Positions 1 to 7,435 of a stretch of 14,494 nt of DNA are shown in pieces. Numbering within the stretch: position 1 is the stretch's first letter; the number at the start of each line of letters is the position of its first letter. Location: the NCBI GenBank assembly GCA_902494935.1, contig CABUVH010000033.1, forward strand, positions 1 to 14,494, given 5' to 3'. The notes below the pieces were generated by a model that saw nothing but the letters and a program-made list of their open reading frames with translations, was not told where the DNA came from and did no database searches. A program made the translations under genes and the position numbers. The DNA comes from an uncultured Collinsella sp. GTDB taxonomy: Bacteria > Actinomycetota > Coriobacteriia > Coriobacteriales > Coriobacteriaceae.

Positions 1-867
1 AGGGATGAGCGAAAACGACAGGCCGTCGGCCGTAATGGTAGAAAGGTCGGCCTTGGCAAGCGCGGCAAGCGCGATATAGCCGGGGCGAGCGGTTACGCGC
101 ATCTGCTGGATGCCCTCGGCAACCAGCGCGCGGTTCTCGGGCGTGAGCGGCATCATGTCGGACACGGTGCCCAGCGCCGCGACCTCGATTAGCGAACGCC
201 AATACGACGGCTTGCCCAGGCGCTCACCCAGGACTTGCACCAGCTTGAGCGCCACACCAGCACCGGCAAGCTCGCGCGAGGGGCCCTCGTCCTCGAGCTT
301 GGGGTCGGTCAGGGGCACACCCTGCGGCACCTGGTCGGAGGGCTCGTGATGGTCCGTGACCACCAAATCGATCCCCAGGTCCTCCAAATAGGAAACCTCT
401 TCCTTGGCGGCAATGCCGTTATCGACGGTCACGATCAGCTGGGGGCGAGCGAGCTCGTTAACGCGGTCGAGTGCCGCGCGCGAAAGACCGTAGCCCTCAT
501 CAAAGCGATGCGGAATAAACGGCGTGACATCGGCGCCAAACGTGCGCAGCGCCTCGGTCAACAGGCAGGTCGACGTAATACCGTCAACGTCAAAATCGCC
601 AAAGACTGCAATGTGCTCGTGGTTGCGAATAGCACGCTCGACGCGGTCGGCAACGACCGACATGCCCGGGATAATGAGTGGATCGGCCCAGTCGCGATCG
701 AGCGAAGGCGTCAAAAACAATTGGCCCTCTTTGATGGAGCCAATGCCGTGCGCGACCATAATGCGCGCCACCAGCCCGGGAATGCCCAGACCAGCCGAAA
801 GCTCCTTTTCGAGCTCGGGGTTTTGCTGAGCGACCGCCCAGCGATGCGTCGTCTTAAGCGATGACAT
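1..867 (-). CDS. recJ: Single-stranded-DNA-specific exonuclease RecJ (N-terminal 289 residues, truncated by window edge)
   Basis: RecJ is a cytoplasmic 5'-3' exonuclease on single-stranded DNA, used in recombination and repair. Read on the minus strand from ATG at 867, the frame stays open to base 1 and encodes the DHH phosphoesterase core. Motif I is GDFDVDG at residues 90-96 (family usually DYDxDG), followed by VDNGI at 148-152, the TDHHEP motif at 171-176 and TVSDMMPL near 234-241. These acidic and His residues normally bind the two catalytic metal ions. The DHHA1 and OB-fold parts lie outside the window. The start was chosen because residues 1-40 align with the usual RecJ N-terminus. The in-frame GTG at 912 lacks a ribosome site. 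The site before ATG 867 is only a G-run (GGGGTGG) that lies partly in a small hairpin. The gene is divergent from the BASS transporter gene. Identity is secure; the exact start is less so. Confidence 0.95.
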   Translation of the reverse strand, partial: MSSLKTTHRWAVAQQNPELEKELSAGLGIPGLVARIMVAHGIGSIKEGQLFLTPSLDRDWADPLIIPGMSVVADRVERAIRNHEHIAVFGDFDVDGITSTCLLTEALRTFGADVTPFIPHRFDEGYGLSRAALDRVNELARPQLIVTVDNGIAAKEEVSYLEDLGIDLVVTDHHEPSDQVPQGVPLTDPKLEDEGPSRELAGAGVALKLVQVLGERLGKPSYWRSLIEVAALGTVSDMMPLTPENRALVAEGIQQMRVTARPGYIALAALAKADLSTITADGLSFSLIP

Positions 868-919
868 AGGCGCCCACCCCCGATAGGGGCAGGTCGCCGC
901 GATACCTCTCACGGTTCAT
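854..919 (-). CDS. Possible 21-residue leader ORF overlapping the recJ start
   Basis: A short frame starts at ATG 917-919 on the minus strand and stops with TAA at 854-856, so it ends 14 nt inside recJ in another frame. The product begins MNRERYRGDL and ends AYVIA. A purine-rich AGAGGA lies about 9-10 nt before the ATG, a better ribosome site than that of recJ. The frame covers a small GC hairpin (878-889) that would hide the recJ G-rich ribosome site. This arrangement fits translational coupling, but a chance frame in GC-rich DNA is equally possible. I do not recognise the peptide. Confidence 0.3.
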   Translation of the reverse strand: MNRERYRGDLPLSGVGAYVIA

Positions 920-1141
920 AGCGATGAGTCCTCTGTGTATGCCCGCTTCGGCAGGCAGATCTGTTGAACGGATTTATTATACCGTGCGGCGCGGACGCAA
1001 ATCGCCGCAGCACGCCGCGGTTTCGGTAAACGATGCCGGTAATAGCCTCGAAATAATCGAGCGTTTCAGCCGCACGGACGCATACGAGCGTCTAGCATAT
1101 CCATACAAACGAGTTCGCGGATAAAGGGAGTCACGGGACAT
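868..1141. other. Divergent intergenic region between recJ and the BASS transporter gene
   Basis: This 274-bp gap contains the recJ -10 box and leader, and the ribosome site of the transporter gene (AAGGGAG near 1124-1130). An AT-richer patch around 1090-1110 could hold the plus-strand promoter, but I see no convincing -35/-10 pair. I see no RNA gene or repeat here. Confidence 0.4.
976..981 (-). promoter_or_regulatory. -10 box of the likely recJ promoter
   Basis: On the minus strand this reads TATAAT, an exact consensus -10 box, in an otherwise very GC-rich stretch. The -35 region is weak: GATTTG lies 16 nt upstream, while TTGCGT is too close at 13 nt. Transcription would start near 968-970, giving a leader of about 100 nt before recJ ATG 867 that includes the small leader ORF. 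Confidence 0.55.
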
Positions 1142-2140
1142 ATGAAGCAATGGACTGGACTGGGAAAGTTCCTCGCGGGGCATATGCAGGTCATCGTTCC
1201 GATTTGCGTGGCGCTCGGCGTGCTCTTTCCCCAGCAGATTGGCGTGCTCAAGCCCATTGTTCCCGCCCTCTTCGCCTTTATGACGTTTCAGGGTGCGCTC
1301 AGCAACACCTTCCACCAGGTAGCCGAGGTGTTCCGCCGTCCCCTGCACCTGATTTTGGCACTGCTCGTCTCGGCGGCGCTTATTCCCATCGCGGCCTATG
1401 CCATGGGATCGTTATTCTTTGGCTCCAATCCCAACCTTGTCTGCGGCATCGTGCTCGAGTACAGCGTACCCGTGGCGGTCACTGCCTTTATGTGGATTAG
1501 CATGTTCGGCGGCAACGGCCCGCTCGCGCTCACCATCATCCTGACGTCCTCGGTTATCTCCCCTATGACGATTCCGCTCACGCTCAAGCTCCTGCTGGGC
1601 GCCACCGTCTCGATCGATGTGCCGAGCATGATGCAAGACATGGCCTTTATGATCGCCATCCCCGCCGTGCTCGGCATCGTGATCAACGAGCTCACGCGCG
1701 GATGGGGGCACGAAAAACTCTCCCCCGTGCTCTCGCCCGCCTGCAAATTCATGATGATGGGCGTTATCGCCTCCAACTCCACCGCCATGAGCGAGTACGT
1801 GCTGCACATGAACGCGGTGCGCTTGGAAGTCGCCCTCTTTATTTTGGTCTTCGCCATCAGTGGCTTTGTCGTCGGTTTTCTGGTCGCCCATACGCTGCAT
1901 CTGCCATATAGCGAGACGACCACCATGTGCTTTACCTGCGGCATGCGTAACATCTCTTCGGGCGCCGTCATCGCCACGCAGTACTTTCCGGGCGAAGTCG
2001 TGTTTCCCGTCATGTGCGGAACGCTGTTTCAGCAGGTACTCGCCTCGCTTATCGGGCATCTCTTTGAGCGTCTGACCGGCGAGGAGCGCGCCGCCCAGCG
2101 CAAGCGCGTCGAAGCCGGCCGCAGCGTAATGGCGAAATAG
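1142..2140 (+). CDS. Bile acid:sodium symporter (BASS/SBF) family membrane transporter
   Basis: This 332-residue, very hydrophobic protein has about nine or ten predicted membrane segments, which matches the SBF/BASS family (roughly 300-340 residues). Family-like features are the FMTFQGALSN segment at 46-55, SVPVAVTAFMW at 108-118 followed by FGGNGPLALT at 122-131, and the conserved TCGMRN segment at 265-270, which corresponds to the discontinuous-helix sodium-site region of ASBT-type proteins. A basic cytoplasmic tail (residues 311-332) ends the protein. The start is ATG 1142 with AAGGGAG about 12 nt upstream. Bacterial BASS proteins import organic anions with sodium; substrates include bile acids, pantoate and keto acids, so the substrate cannot be named here. 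The gene stands alone on the plus strand and converges on the DUF4931 gene only 30 bp downstream, with no clear terminator between. Confidence 0.85.
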   Translation: MKQWTGLGKFLAGHMQVIVPICVALGVLFPQQIGVLKPIVPALFAFMTFQGALSNTFHQVAEVFRRPLHLILALLVSAALIPIAAYAMGSLFFGSNPNLVCGIVLEYSVPVAVTAFMWISMFGGNGPLALTIILTSSVISPMTIPLTLKLLLGATVSIDVPSMMQDMAFMIAIPAVLGIVINELTRGWGHEKLSPVLSPACKFMMMGVIASNSTAMSEYVLHMNAVRLEVALFILVFAISGFVVGFLVAHTLHLPYSETTTMCFTCGMRNISSGAVIATQYFPGEVVFPVMCGTLFQQVLASLIGHLFERLTGEERAAQRKRVEAGRSVMAK

Positions 2141-2170
2141 CCAGCCACAGGCGCGAGGCCGAGCCCTTGG

Positions 2171-2968
2171 CTATGCAAGCGCCTCCAGGCGTGCGCGCAG
2201 GCGCTCAGCATCGATATCGAGCGTCGTCTCGGCATTGACCTGGGCCAAACGATAGCCCACAAAGTAGGGCGAAACCACCCAACGTGGAAGCGCCTTGGCA
2301 ATGGTCCGACCGCCCAAGTGATAGAAAAACAAGTTGTACGACTCTGCGCGACCACCATGGTGCTCGTTCAGGATATAGCGCAGGGCCACCTGAATCGCAT
2401 CGACGAAGAGGTCCGTCTCGGCTTGGTCTCTCGTGTCATCGCTGGCGGCGATTCCCTGCGGAGCCGAGACGTTGACCTCGAAGAATCCCATGATTGGCTC
2501 GGTTGAGATGTTGACCGAGATTCTCCCCTGTTGCCAGACATTGATGCCTTCAAAGTTGGCTGAGGTCAACGCCGCATAGCCGTCCTCCTGTTCCAAGCCC
2601 ACAATCTGCATGTGTGGATGGACGAGGCTGCCGCCCGAAAGCGGGCCTTTGTTCTTGTACATGAGCACACTGCGGTACTGTTGGGAATCGATCATCTGCT
2701 GCCAACAGCCCAGGGCAAACCGCATCACATGATGCAGCTCATCCGGTTCATAGGTCACCAGGTCGGCGTCGTGATTGGCCGACTCGATCAATACGGTCTG
2801 ACGGGTGGCCCGCAAGGTCTTGAACTTATTCTCGAGCCAGATGCAGTCACCATCGCGCTGGATGATGTTGGCGAGCCCCTCCGTGTCGCAAAAGGGGCAC
2901 GCGGTGCCAGGGCGACGGTTATCGTCGGGCTTGCCGTTCGCCTGCTGAACGTCAAATACCAGCGCCAC
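2171..2968 (-). CDS. GalT/HIT-superfamily protein, DUF4931 type
   Basis: This 265-residue soluble protein resembles the galactose-1-phosphate uridylyltransferase branch of the HIT superfamily. It has an N-terminal zinc-type CPFC at residues 24-27, a mid-protein NH at 65-66, and the catalytic-type HPHMQ at 117-121 preceded by GGSL. In true GalT the second His of HPHxQ is the nucleophile and the cysteines with two histidines bind zinc. The length is shorter than GalT (about 350) and fits the DUF4931 family of uncharacterised GalT-like proteins. The start is GTG at 2968, with GGAGG about 8 nt upstream, and the gene begins 3 nt after the cutC stop, so the two are very likely co-transcribed and translationally coupled. 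Nucleotidyl transferase or hydrolase activity is an inference; no substrate is suggested by the neighbours. A second GalT domain is absent. Confidence 0.75.
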   Translation of the reverse strand: MALVFDVQQANGKPDDNRRPGTACPFCDTEGLANIIQRDGDCIWLENKFKTLRATRQTVLIESANHDADLVTYEPDELHHVMRFALGCWQQMIDSQQYRSVLMYKNKGPLSGGSLVHPHMQIVGLEQEDGYAALTSANFEGINVWQQGRISVNISTEPIMGFFEVNVSAPQGIAASDDTRDQAETDLFVDAIQVALRYILNEHHGGRAESYNLFFYHLGGRTIAKALPRWVVSPYFVGYRLAQVNAETTLDIDAERLRARLEALA

Positions 2969-2971
2969 GGA

Positions 2972-3649
2972 CTACGCCTCCAGCGGCACGATCTTGGTTC
3001 CATGGAGCTCGGAGACGCCTAGCGCCGCCGCGACCGCGTCGCGATTTGCCGTGGTAATGCCGCCGCCTGGAAGGATGGTCAAACGATCGCCCGCGTACTC
3101 AATCAAGCGGGCCAGGTTTTCGAAGTTGTCCTCGATCGACGTACCGGCAGCACCACCGTGCGTCAGAATGCGCGTAACGCCGCAATCGGCAAGTGTATCA
3201 ATCGCATCGAGCTGAGCCTCGGGCGAGAGCTGGTCAAATGCCATGTGGAAGGTGATGTCAAGGGGCTCGCGCTTGCACTCCTCGGTCGCGCAGCCCGTAG
3301 CCATAACGAAGGCGCCGAGGGTGAGCTCGTCGAGCGCCCAGCCGCCGGCACAGGGCTTGCAGCAGCCAAAGACCAGGCCGTCAACGCCGGCACTCACAGC
3401 AAGGCCCAGGTCCATCTCCATCATGCGCAGCTCATCCTGGTTGTAGTGAAAGTCGCCGCCACGCGGACGGATCATGCACATCACCCGTGCATCGTGTTCG
3501 TGGGCATAGTTGGTCGTAGCGCTGATAACGCCGGCCGAGGGCGTGGTACCACCGACGGCAAGGTTATCGCACAGCTCGATGCGCCCCGCACCGGCCTCGA
3601 TAGCCGCCGGCACCCGCTCAAAGTTCTCGGCACAAAACTCGTACAGCAT
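2972..3649 (-). CDS. cutC: CutC family protein (TIM barrel) with a cysteine-rich insertion
   Basis: The 225-residue product matches the CutC family: an opening like E. coli CutC (MLYEFCAENF), ELCDNLAVGGTTPS at 25-38, the signature RPRGGDFHY at 61-69, TFHMAFD at 133-139, ILTHGG at 161-166 and a PGGGI near 194-198. The family was named for copper tolerance in E. coli, but its biochemical role is disputed. The start at ATG 3649 aligns with the family N-terminus and has a G-run (GGGGGCC) just upstream; a longer frame from 3706 would add 19 unconserved residues. Cysteines 96, 97, 100, 120 and 125 cluster around an expanded loop where E. coli CutC has none. The gene leads a two-gene unit with the DUF4931 gene and is preceded by the inverted repeat at 3708-3776. 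Family assignment is firm; function is open. Confidence 0.9.
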   Translation of the reverse strand: MLYEFCAENFERVPAAIEAGAGRIELCDNLAVGGTTPSAGVISATTNYAHEHDARVMCMIRPRGGDFHYNQDELRMMEMDLGLAVSAGVDGLVFGCCKPCAGGWALDELTLGAFVMATGCATEECKREPLDITFHMAFDQLSPEAQLDAIDTLADCGVTRILTHGGAAGTSIEDNFENLARLIEYAGDRLTILPGGGITTANRDAVAAALGVSELHGTKIVPLEA

Positions 3650-3707
3650 AGATAGGCCCCCAAAGACAGCAGATGTTTTCCGACGGGCATTGTCACACAT
3701 CCCCATG

Positions 3708-3776
3708 AAGTTGCGGTGGAATAGGGACTGTTTTGGCGTCTAGCGCCCCCATTTAGTCCCTATTTCACCGCAACTT
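3708..3776. repeat. 69-bp palindromic element with 22-bp arms (possible MITE/REP-like unit)
   Basis: The arms 3708-3729 and 3755-3776 are complementary over 22 bp, with one G/T difference (3719 against 3765) that would still pair as G-U in the plus-strand RNA. The arm begins AAGTTGCGGTG and ends AGGGACT. The 25-nt centre holds a smaller GGCG/CGCC hairpin and a GCGCCCCC run. It lacks a U-tract, so it is not a classical terminator. It lies between livF and cutC, directly beside the terminator at 3778-3814. No target-site duplication is evident. Its size and symmetry suggest a small dispersed repeat. Confidence 0.75.
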
Positions 3777-3777
3777 A

Positions 3778-3814
3778 AAAGGGGGCGCTGACCGGGTTGG
3801 TCAGCGCCCCCTTT
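3778..3814 (-). terminator. Strong rho-independent terminator of the liv operon
   Basis: A perfect 16-bp stem (3778-3793 with 3799-3814) and a 5-nt loop are followed on the minus strand by UUUU. It lies 10 bp past the livF stop, so it ends the liv transcript. Because the stem begins and ends in A/T runs it could act in both directions, though no plus-strand gene feeds into it. Confidence 0.9.
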
Positions 3815-3824
3815 GTTGAATGGA

Positions 3825-4538
3825 TTAACCGCCCAGATAGGCCTTGCGGACGTTATCGTCGTGCAGCAGCTCTTGACCGGTGCCGGTCATGGTGATCTTG
3901 CCGGTCTCGAGTACATAGCCGCGTGTAGCGATGGAAAGTGCCATCTGCGCGTTCTGCTCGACCAGAAGCACCGTGGTGCCGGCCTTGTGCAGGTCCTCGA
4001 CGATCTGGAAGATCTGCTCAATCAGAATCGGCGCCAGACCCATGGAGGGCTCATCGAGCATGAGCAGCTTAGGGTTGCTCATAAGGGCGCGGCCCATAAC
4101 GAGCATCTGCTGCTCGCCGCCCGAAAGGGTGCCGGCGACCTGGCGACGGCGCTCCTTTAGGCGCGGGAACTGCTCGTAGACGCGCTCGAGGCCCGGAGCC
4201 ACCGTGGACTTGGGCTGCGTATAGGCACCCATTTCCAGGTTCTCCTCGACCGTCATCTGCAAAAAGGCGCGACGGCCCTCGGGAACCTGAGCCAGGCCCT
4301 TGCCCACCAGCTTGTCGGCAGGCGTATGGGTAATGTCCTCGCCCATAAACTTGATGGAGCCGGTCTTGGAACGCAGCAGGCCCGAGACGGTCTTAAGCGT
4401 CGTGGACTTGCCGGCGCCGTTGGCACCAATCAAGGCCACGATCTCGCCCTCGTTGACGTTAAAGGAGATGTCCTTGATGGCGTGGATGGCGCCGTACCAG
4501 ACGTTGATGTTGTAGACGGAAAGCATCGGCTCTGCCAT
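3825..4538 (-). CDS. livF: Branched-chain amino acid ABC transporter, ATP-binding protein LivF
   Basis: This 237-residue cytoplasmic ATPase drives high-affinity branched-chain amino acid uptake together with LivG. Visible motifs are Walker A GANGAGKST at 38-46, Q-loop Gln near 84, signature LSGGE at 138-142, Walker B LLMLDEP at 158-164, and the LivF-typical VEQN in place of an H-loop His. Length is normal for LivF (about 235). ATG 4538 directly abuts the livG stop (TAAATG), with GGGGGAG 6 nt upstream, indicating translational coupling. It is the last gene of the operon and is followed by the strong terminator at 3778-3814. Confidence 0.95.
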   Translation of the reverse strand: MAEPMLSVYNINVWYGAIHAIKDISFNVNEGEIVALIGANGAGKSTTLKTVSGLLRSKTGSIKFMGEDITHTPADKLVGKGLAQVPEGRRAFLQMTVEENLEMGAYTQPKSTVAPGLERVYEQFPRLKERRRQVAGTLSGGEQQMLVMGRALMSNPKLLMLDEPSMGLAPILIEQIFQIVEDLHKAGTTVLLVEQNAQMALSIATRGYVLETGKITMTGTGQELLHDDNVRKAYLGG

Positions 4539-5399
4539 TTAGTTCTCCCCCTTATCCTGCTTGCCCAGATATGCCTCGATAACGGCGTCGTTGTTCTGGA
4601 TCTCCTCGGCCGTACCCTTGGCAATGACCTTGCCAAAGTTGAGCACGCAGATGCCCTCGCAGATGTTCATAACGAGCGACATATCATGCTCGATAAGCAT
4701 GATGGCGATGCCGAAGGTGTCACGAATCTTGACGATGTTCTCCATAAGCTCCGCGGTCTCGGACGGGTTCATGCCGGCGGCAGGCTCATCGAGCAGCAGC
4801 AGCTTGGGGTTGGTGGCAAGCGCGCGGACGATCTCCAGACGACGCTGTGCGCCGTAAGGCAGCGATCCGGCCTGCTCGTTTGCCAGATGCTCCATATCAA
4901 AGATGGACAGCAGCTCCATGGCGCGCTCGTGAGCAGCCTTCTCGTGCTTCCAATACGTCGGCAGGCGCAGCACGCCCTCAAAGCCGGAGTAACGCTCCTG
5001 GTTATGCAGGCCGACCTTGACGTTATCCTCCACCGTCATGGTGTTGAATAGGCGAATGTTCTGGAAGGTACGGGCAATACCCATGCGGTTGACCTGGTAG
5101 ACCGACTTGCCCGAGGTGTCCTCGCCGTCGAGCAGGATGGTGCCATGCGTGGGCTGGTACACCTTGGTGAGCAGGTTGAAGACCGTGGTCTTGCCGGCGC
5201 CGTTGGGACCGATCAGACCGGCGATCTCGGTCTTGCCGATAGTCAGGCTAAAGTCGTCGACTGCCTTAAGGCCACCGAACTCAATGCCCAGGTGGATGCA
5301 CTCGAGTGCAGGGCGCTCGCCCAGGTCACGATCGGGAACGATGGCGCCAGAAGGATACGGGACCATCTTGCCCTTCTTGAACTCAAATTTACTGGGCAT
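4539..5399 (-). CDS. livG: Branched-chain amino acid ABC transporter, ATP-binding protein LivG
   Basis: This 286-residue ATPase pairs with LivF on the cytoplasmic face of LivHM. It has Walker A GPNGAGKTT at 64-72, Gln 113 in TFQN, a LivG-type signature LPYGAQRR at 180-187, Walker B LLLLDEP at 200-206 followed by AAGMNP, and His 238 in IEHDM. The C-terminal KVIAKGTAEEI stretch is typical of LivG. The start at ATG 5399 was chosen over one nine codons upstream because a near-perfect AAGGAGGTGG lies 6-8 nt before it; it overlaps the 3' end of livM by 11 nt. About 30 residues precede the usual beginning of the ATPase domain, a mild N-terminal extension of unknown role. Confidence 0.95.
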   Translation of the reverse strand: MPSKFEFKKGKMVPYPSGAIVPDRDLGERPALECIHLGIEFGGLKAVDDFSLTIGKTEIAGLIGPNGAGKTTVFNLLTKVYQPTHGTILLDGEDTSGKSVYQVNRMGIARTFQNIRLFNTMTVEDNVKVGLHNQERYSGFEGVLRLPTYWKHEKAAHERAMELLSIFDMEHLANEQAGSLPYGAQRRLEIVRALATNPKLLLLDEPAAGMNPSETAELMENIVKIRDTFGIAIMLIEHDMSLVMNICEGICVLNFGKVIAKGTAEEIQNNDAVIEAYLGKQDKGEN

Positions 5400-6468
5400 C
5401 GGCTGCCACCTCCTTCTTGGAAGCAAAGCGGTCCTTAATGCGTGCGAAGAACGCCTTGAGCTGTGGGTTGTTAGTAAAGACCATGACCAGAATCAACACG
5501 ATGGCGTAGATGAGCATGCGGTAGTCCGAGAACTGACGGAGCAGCTCGGGGAGCACCGTGAGCAGCGCCGCGGCGATAACGGAGCCGCGCATATTGCCCA
5601 GGCCGCCGAGGACCACGAACACCAGAATGAGGATGGACGTATTGAAGTCGAACTTAGTGGCGGAAAGCTGCGAGAAGTTACCGCCGAACAGGGCTCCGGC
5701 AGCGCCGGCGAGGGCAGCGGAAACCACGAAGGCGATCATGCGGTACTGGGTGACGGAGATGCCCACAGACTCGGCAGCGATCTTGTTGTCGCGCACGGCA
5801 ATAATGGCACGACCGGTACGGCTGCGAACCAGGTTGAGCACAATCACGAGCGCGACCATAACCAGGATTGCGCCGGCAAGGAAGGTCGAATAGGTCGACA
5901 CGCCCGATGCGCCCTGCGCGCCCTTGATGATGGCGGTGCCGTCCTCGAGCAGGTGCAGGTCGTCGATCGTGGAGTTACCCGTGATGTTAAAGATCACATG
6001 CAGGCCGCGGGAATCGACGCCCACAATGAGGCAGGTGACGACCTCTTTGATGATCTCGCCAAAAGCCAGGGTCACGATGGCCAGATAGTCGCCGCTCAGG
6101 CGCAGGACCGGGATGCCGATCAAGAAGCCCAAGATGCCAGCGGCGATAGCGCCGACCACAATGCTGATGATCAGACGCATCGGATCGGACGGAACGGTGC
6201 TCTCCAGCGCGACGGCAGTGACGATGCCCGTATAGGCACCGACGCTCATAAAGCCCGCGTGGCCCAGCGACAAGTCGCCCGCGATGCCGACGACGAGGTT
6301 AAGGGAGATGGCCATGACGATATAGGCCGTGATGGGAACCAGCTGACCGGCGATCATGCGCGGGATCATGTGGTTGGACTGCATAAAGAACACGATGGCG
6401 AACGCCACAACGCACATGGCGTACGTGACAAAGTCGTGACGCGTCTGCTTGTCTTTAAGAAACTTCAT
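5389..6468 (-). CDS. livM: Branched-chain amino acid ABC transporter, permease LivM
   Basis: This integral membrane permease of about 359 residues has a short charged N-terminus, roughly nine or ten hydrophobic segments and the family hallmark GDLSLGHAGF after the early helices. The ATPase-contact (EAA-like) loop is visible as SRTGRAIIAVRDNKIAAESVGI in two adjoining parts, and VLGGLGNMRGS lies near the end. A charged cytoplasmic tail (KDRFASKKE) follows the last helix. Two starts compete: GTG 6477, adjoining the livH stop, and ATG 6468, which has AGGTGA 5 nt upstream; I prefer ATG. LivM forms the translocation channel with LivH. It overlaps livG by 11 nt, so the operon is tightly packed. Confidence 0.94.
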   Translation of the reverse strand: MKFLKDKQTRHDFVTYAMCVVAFAIVFFMQSNHMIPRMIAGQLVPITAYIVMAISLNLVVGIAGDLSLGHAGFMSVGAYTGIVTAVALESTVPSDPMRLIISIVVGAIAAGILGFLIGIPVLRLSGDYLAIVTLAFGEIIKEVVTCLIVGVDSRGLHVIFNITGNSTIDDLHLLEDGTAIIKGAQGASGVSTYSTFLAGAILVMVALVIVLNLVRSRTGRAIIAVRDNKIAAESVGISVTQYRMIAFVVSAALAGAAGALFGGNFSQLSATKFDFNTSILILVFVVLGGLGNMRGSVIAAALLTVLPELLRQFSDYRMLIYAIVLILVMVFTNNPQLKAFFARIKDRFASKKEVAADAQ

Positions 6469-6477
6469 AACGCTCAC

Positions 6478-7359
6478 CTACACCTTCTCGGGGACGTACT
6501 TGCCCAAGAGGCCGGCAGGCTTGACGAGCAGGACGATGATCAAAACACCAAAGACGATGGAGTTGGCAAGGCTCGTGGAAATGTAAGCCTGCGCCATCGC
6601 CTCGATGATGCCGATGAGAATACCGCCGACAAAGGCACCGGGGATGGAGCCGATGCCGCCGAAAACGGCAGCGTCGAAGGCCTTGATGCCAGGCATGGCG
6701 CCCGTGGTGGGCTGCAACACCGGCGAGTAGGAGCACAGGAGCACGCCGGCGATGGCGGCAAGGGCGGAGCCGATGGCGAACGTCATCGAGATGGTGCGGT
6801 TGACGTTGATGCCCATGAGCTGAGCGGCGGCCTTGTCCTCGGACACAGCGCGCATGGCCTTGCCCATCTTGGTCTTACCTGTAAAGAACATCAGGCCGGC
6901 CATGATAACCAGGCAGGCGACGATAGTGACGAGCGAGACGGCGCTTACGTTAAACTTGGCCAAGAACTCCGGCACCTGGAAGGTGACGAGCGAAGTGAAG
7001 TTCTTGGGCGTGGCGCCCCACAGAAGCTGCGCGGCGTTCTGCAGGAAGTAAGACACGCCGATGGCCGTGATCAGAACGGCCAGCGGGCCTGCTTGGCGCA
7101 GCGGCTTATAGGCCAGACCCTCAATGAGAACACCGAGAACCGTGCAGACCACACAAGAGAGAACTACAGATGCCCAGCCCGGGAGGCCGAGATACGACGT
7201 GGCGCAGAACGAGACATAGGCACCGACCATGATGACGTCGCCGTGAGCGAAGTTCAGCATCTTGGCGATACCGTAGACCATGGTGTAGCCCAACGCGATG
7301 ATGGCGTAGACGCTGCCCATGGACAGGCCGTTGACCAGGTATTGGATAAAGACCGTCAT
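6478..7359 (-). CDS. livH: Branched-chain amino acid ABC transporter, permease LivH
   Basis: The 293-residue membrane permease has the typical LivH opening (VNGLSMGSVYAIIALGYTMV), then LNFAHGD and, later, the ATPase-contact loop TKMGKAMRAVSEDKAAAQLMG. FGGIGSIPGAFVGG near the end is also typical of the family. About eight or nine hydrophobic segments are apparent. ATG 7359 was chosen because AAGGGGG lies 9 nt upstream; an ATG three codons earlier directly abuts that site and is unlikely. A longer open frame reaches upstream to 7452 but contains no family sequence. It is the second gene of the operon, separated from livJ by 139 bp with two hairpins, which suggests lower expression than livJ. 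Confidence 0.94.
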   Translation of the reverse strand: MTVFIQYLVNGLSMGSVYAIIALGYTMVYGIAKMLNFAHGDVIMVGAYVSFCATSYLGLPGWASVVLSCVVCTVLGVLIEGLAYKPLRQAGPLAVLITAIGVSYFLQNAAQLLWGATPKNFTSLVTFQVPEFLAKFNVSAVSLVTIVACLVIMAGLMFFTGKTKMGKAMRAVSEDKAAAQLMGINVNRTISMTFAIGSALAAIAGVLLCSYSPVLQPTTGAMPGIKAFDAAVFGGIGSIPGAFVGGILIGIIEAMAQAYISTSLANSIVFGVLIIVLLVKPAGLLGKYVPEKV

Positions 7360-7405
7360 GTTCCACATCCCCCTTTCGAATAGGTTTCCAGTTGATGTAT
7401 GAAAC

Positions 7406-7425
7406 AGGGACGTTACACTGTCCCT
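7406..7425 (-). promoter_or_regulatory. Small hairpin in the livJ-livH gap
   Basis: AGGGAC (7406-7411) pairs with GTCCCT (7420-7425) around an 8-nt loop. It lies just upstream of the livH ribosome site on the transcript and follows the larger hairpin at 7436-7467. It may help set the 5' end or stability of the processed livHMGF message; that role is inferred. Confidence 0.45.
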
Positions 7426-7435
7426 AGATACCAAG

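Noticed and set aside
2141..2170. Bidirectional terminator between the BASS and DUF4931 genes
   Set aside because: Only an AGCCA/TGGCT pairing with a loop of about 20 nt is visible and no T-tract follows.
5107..7383. A 758-codon open frame on the plus strand across livG, livM and livH
   Set aside because: It is antisense to three clearly homologous genes. Its product is rich in His, Asp, Gln and Arg without any domain, as expected from reading the complement of GC-rich codons.
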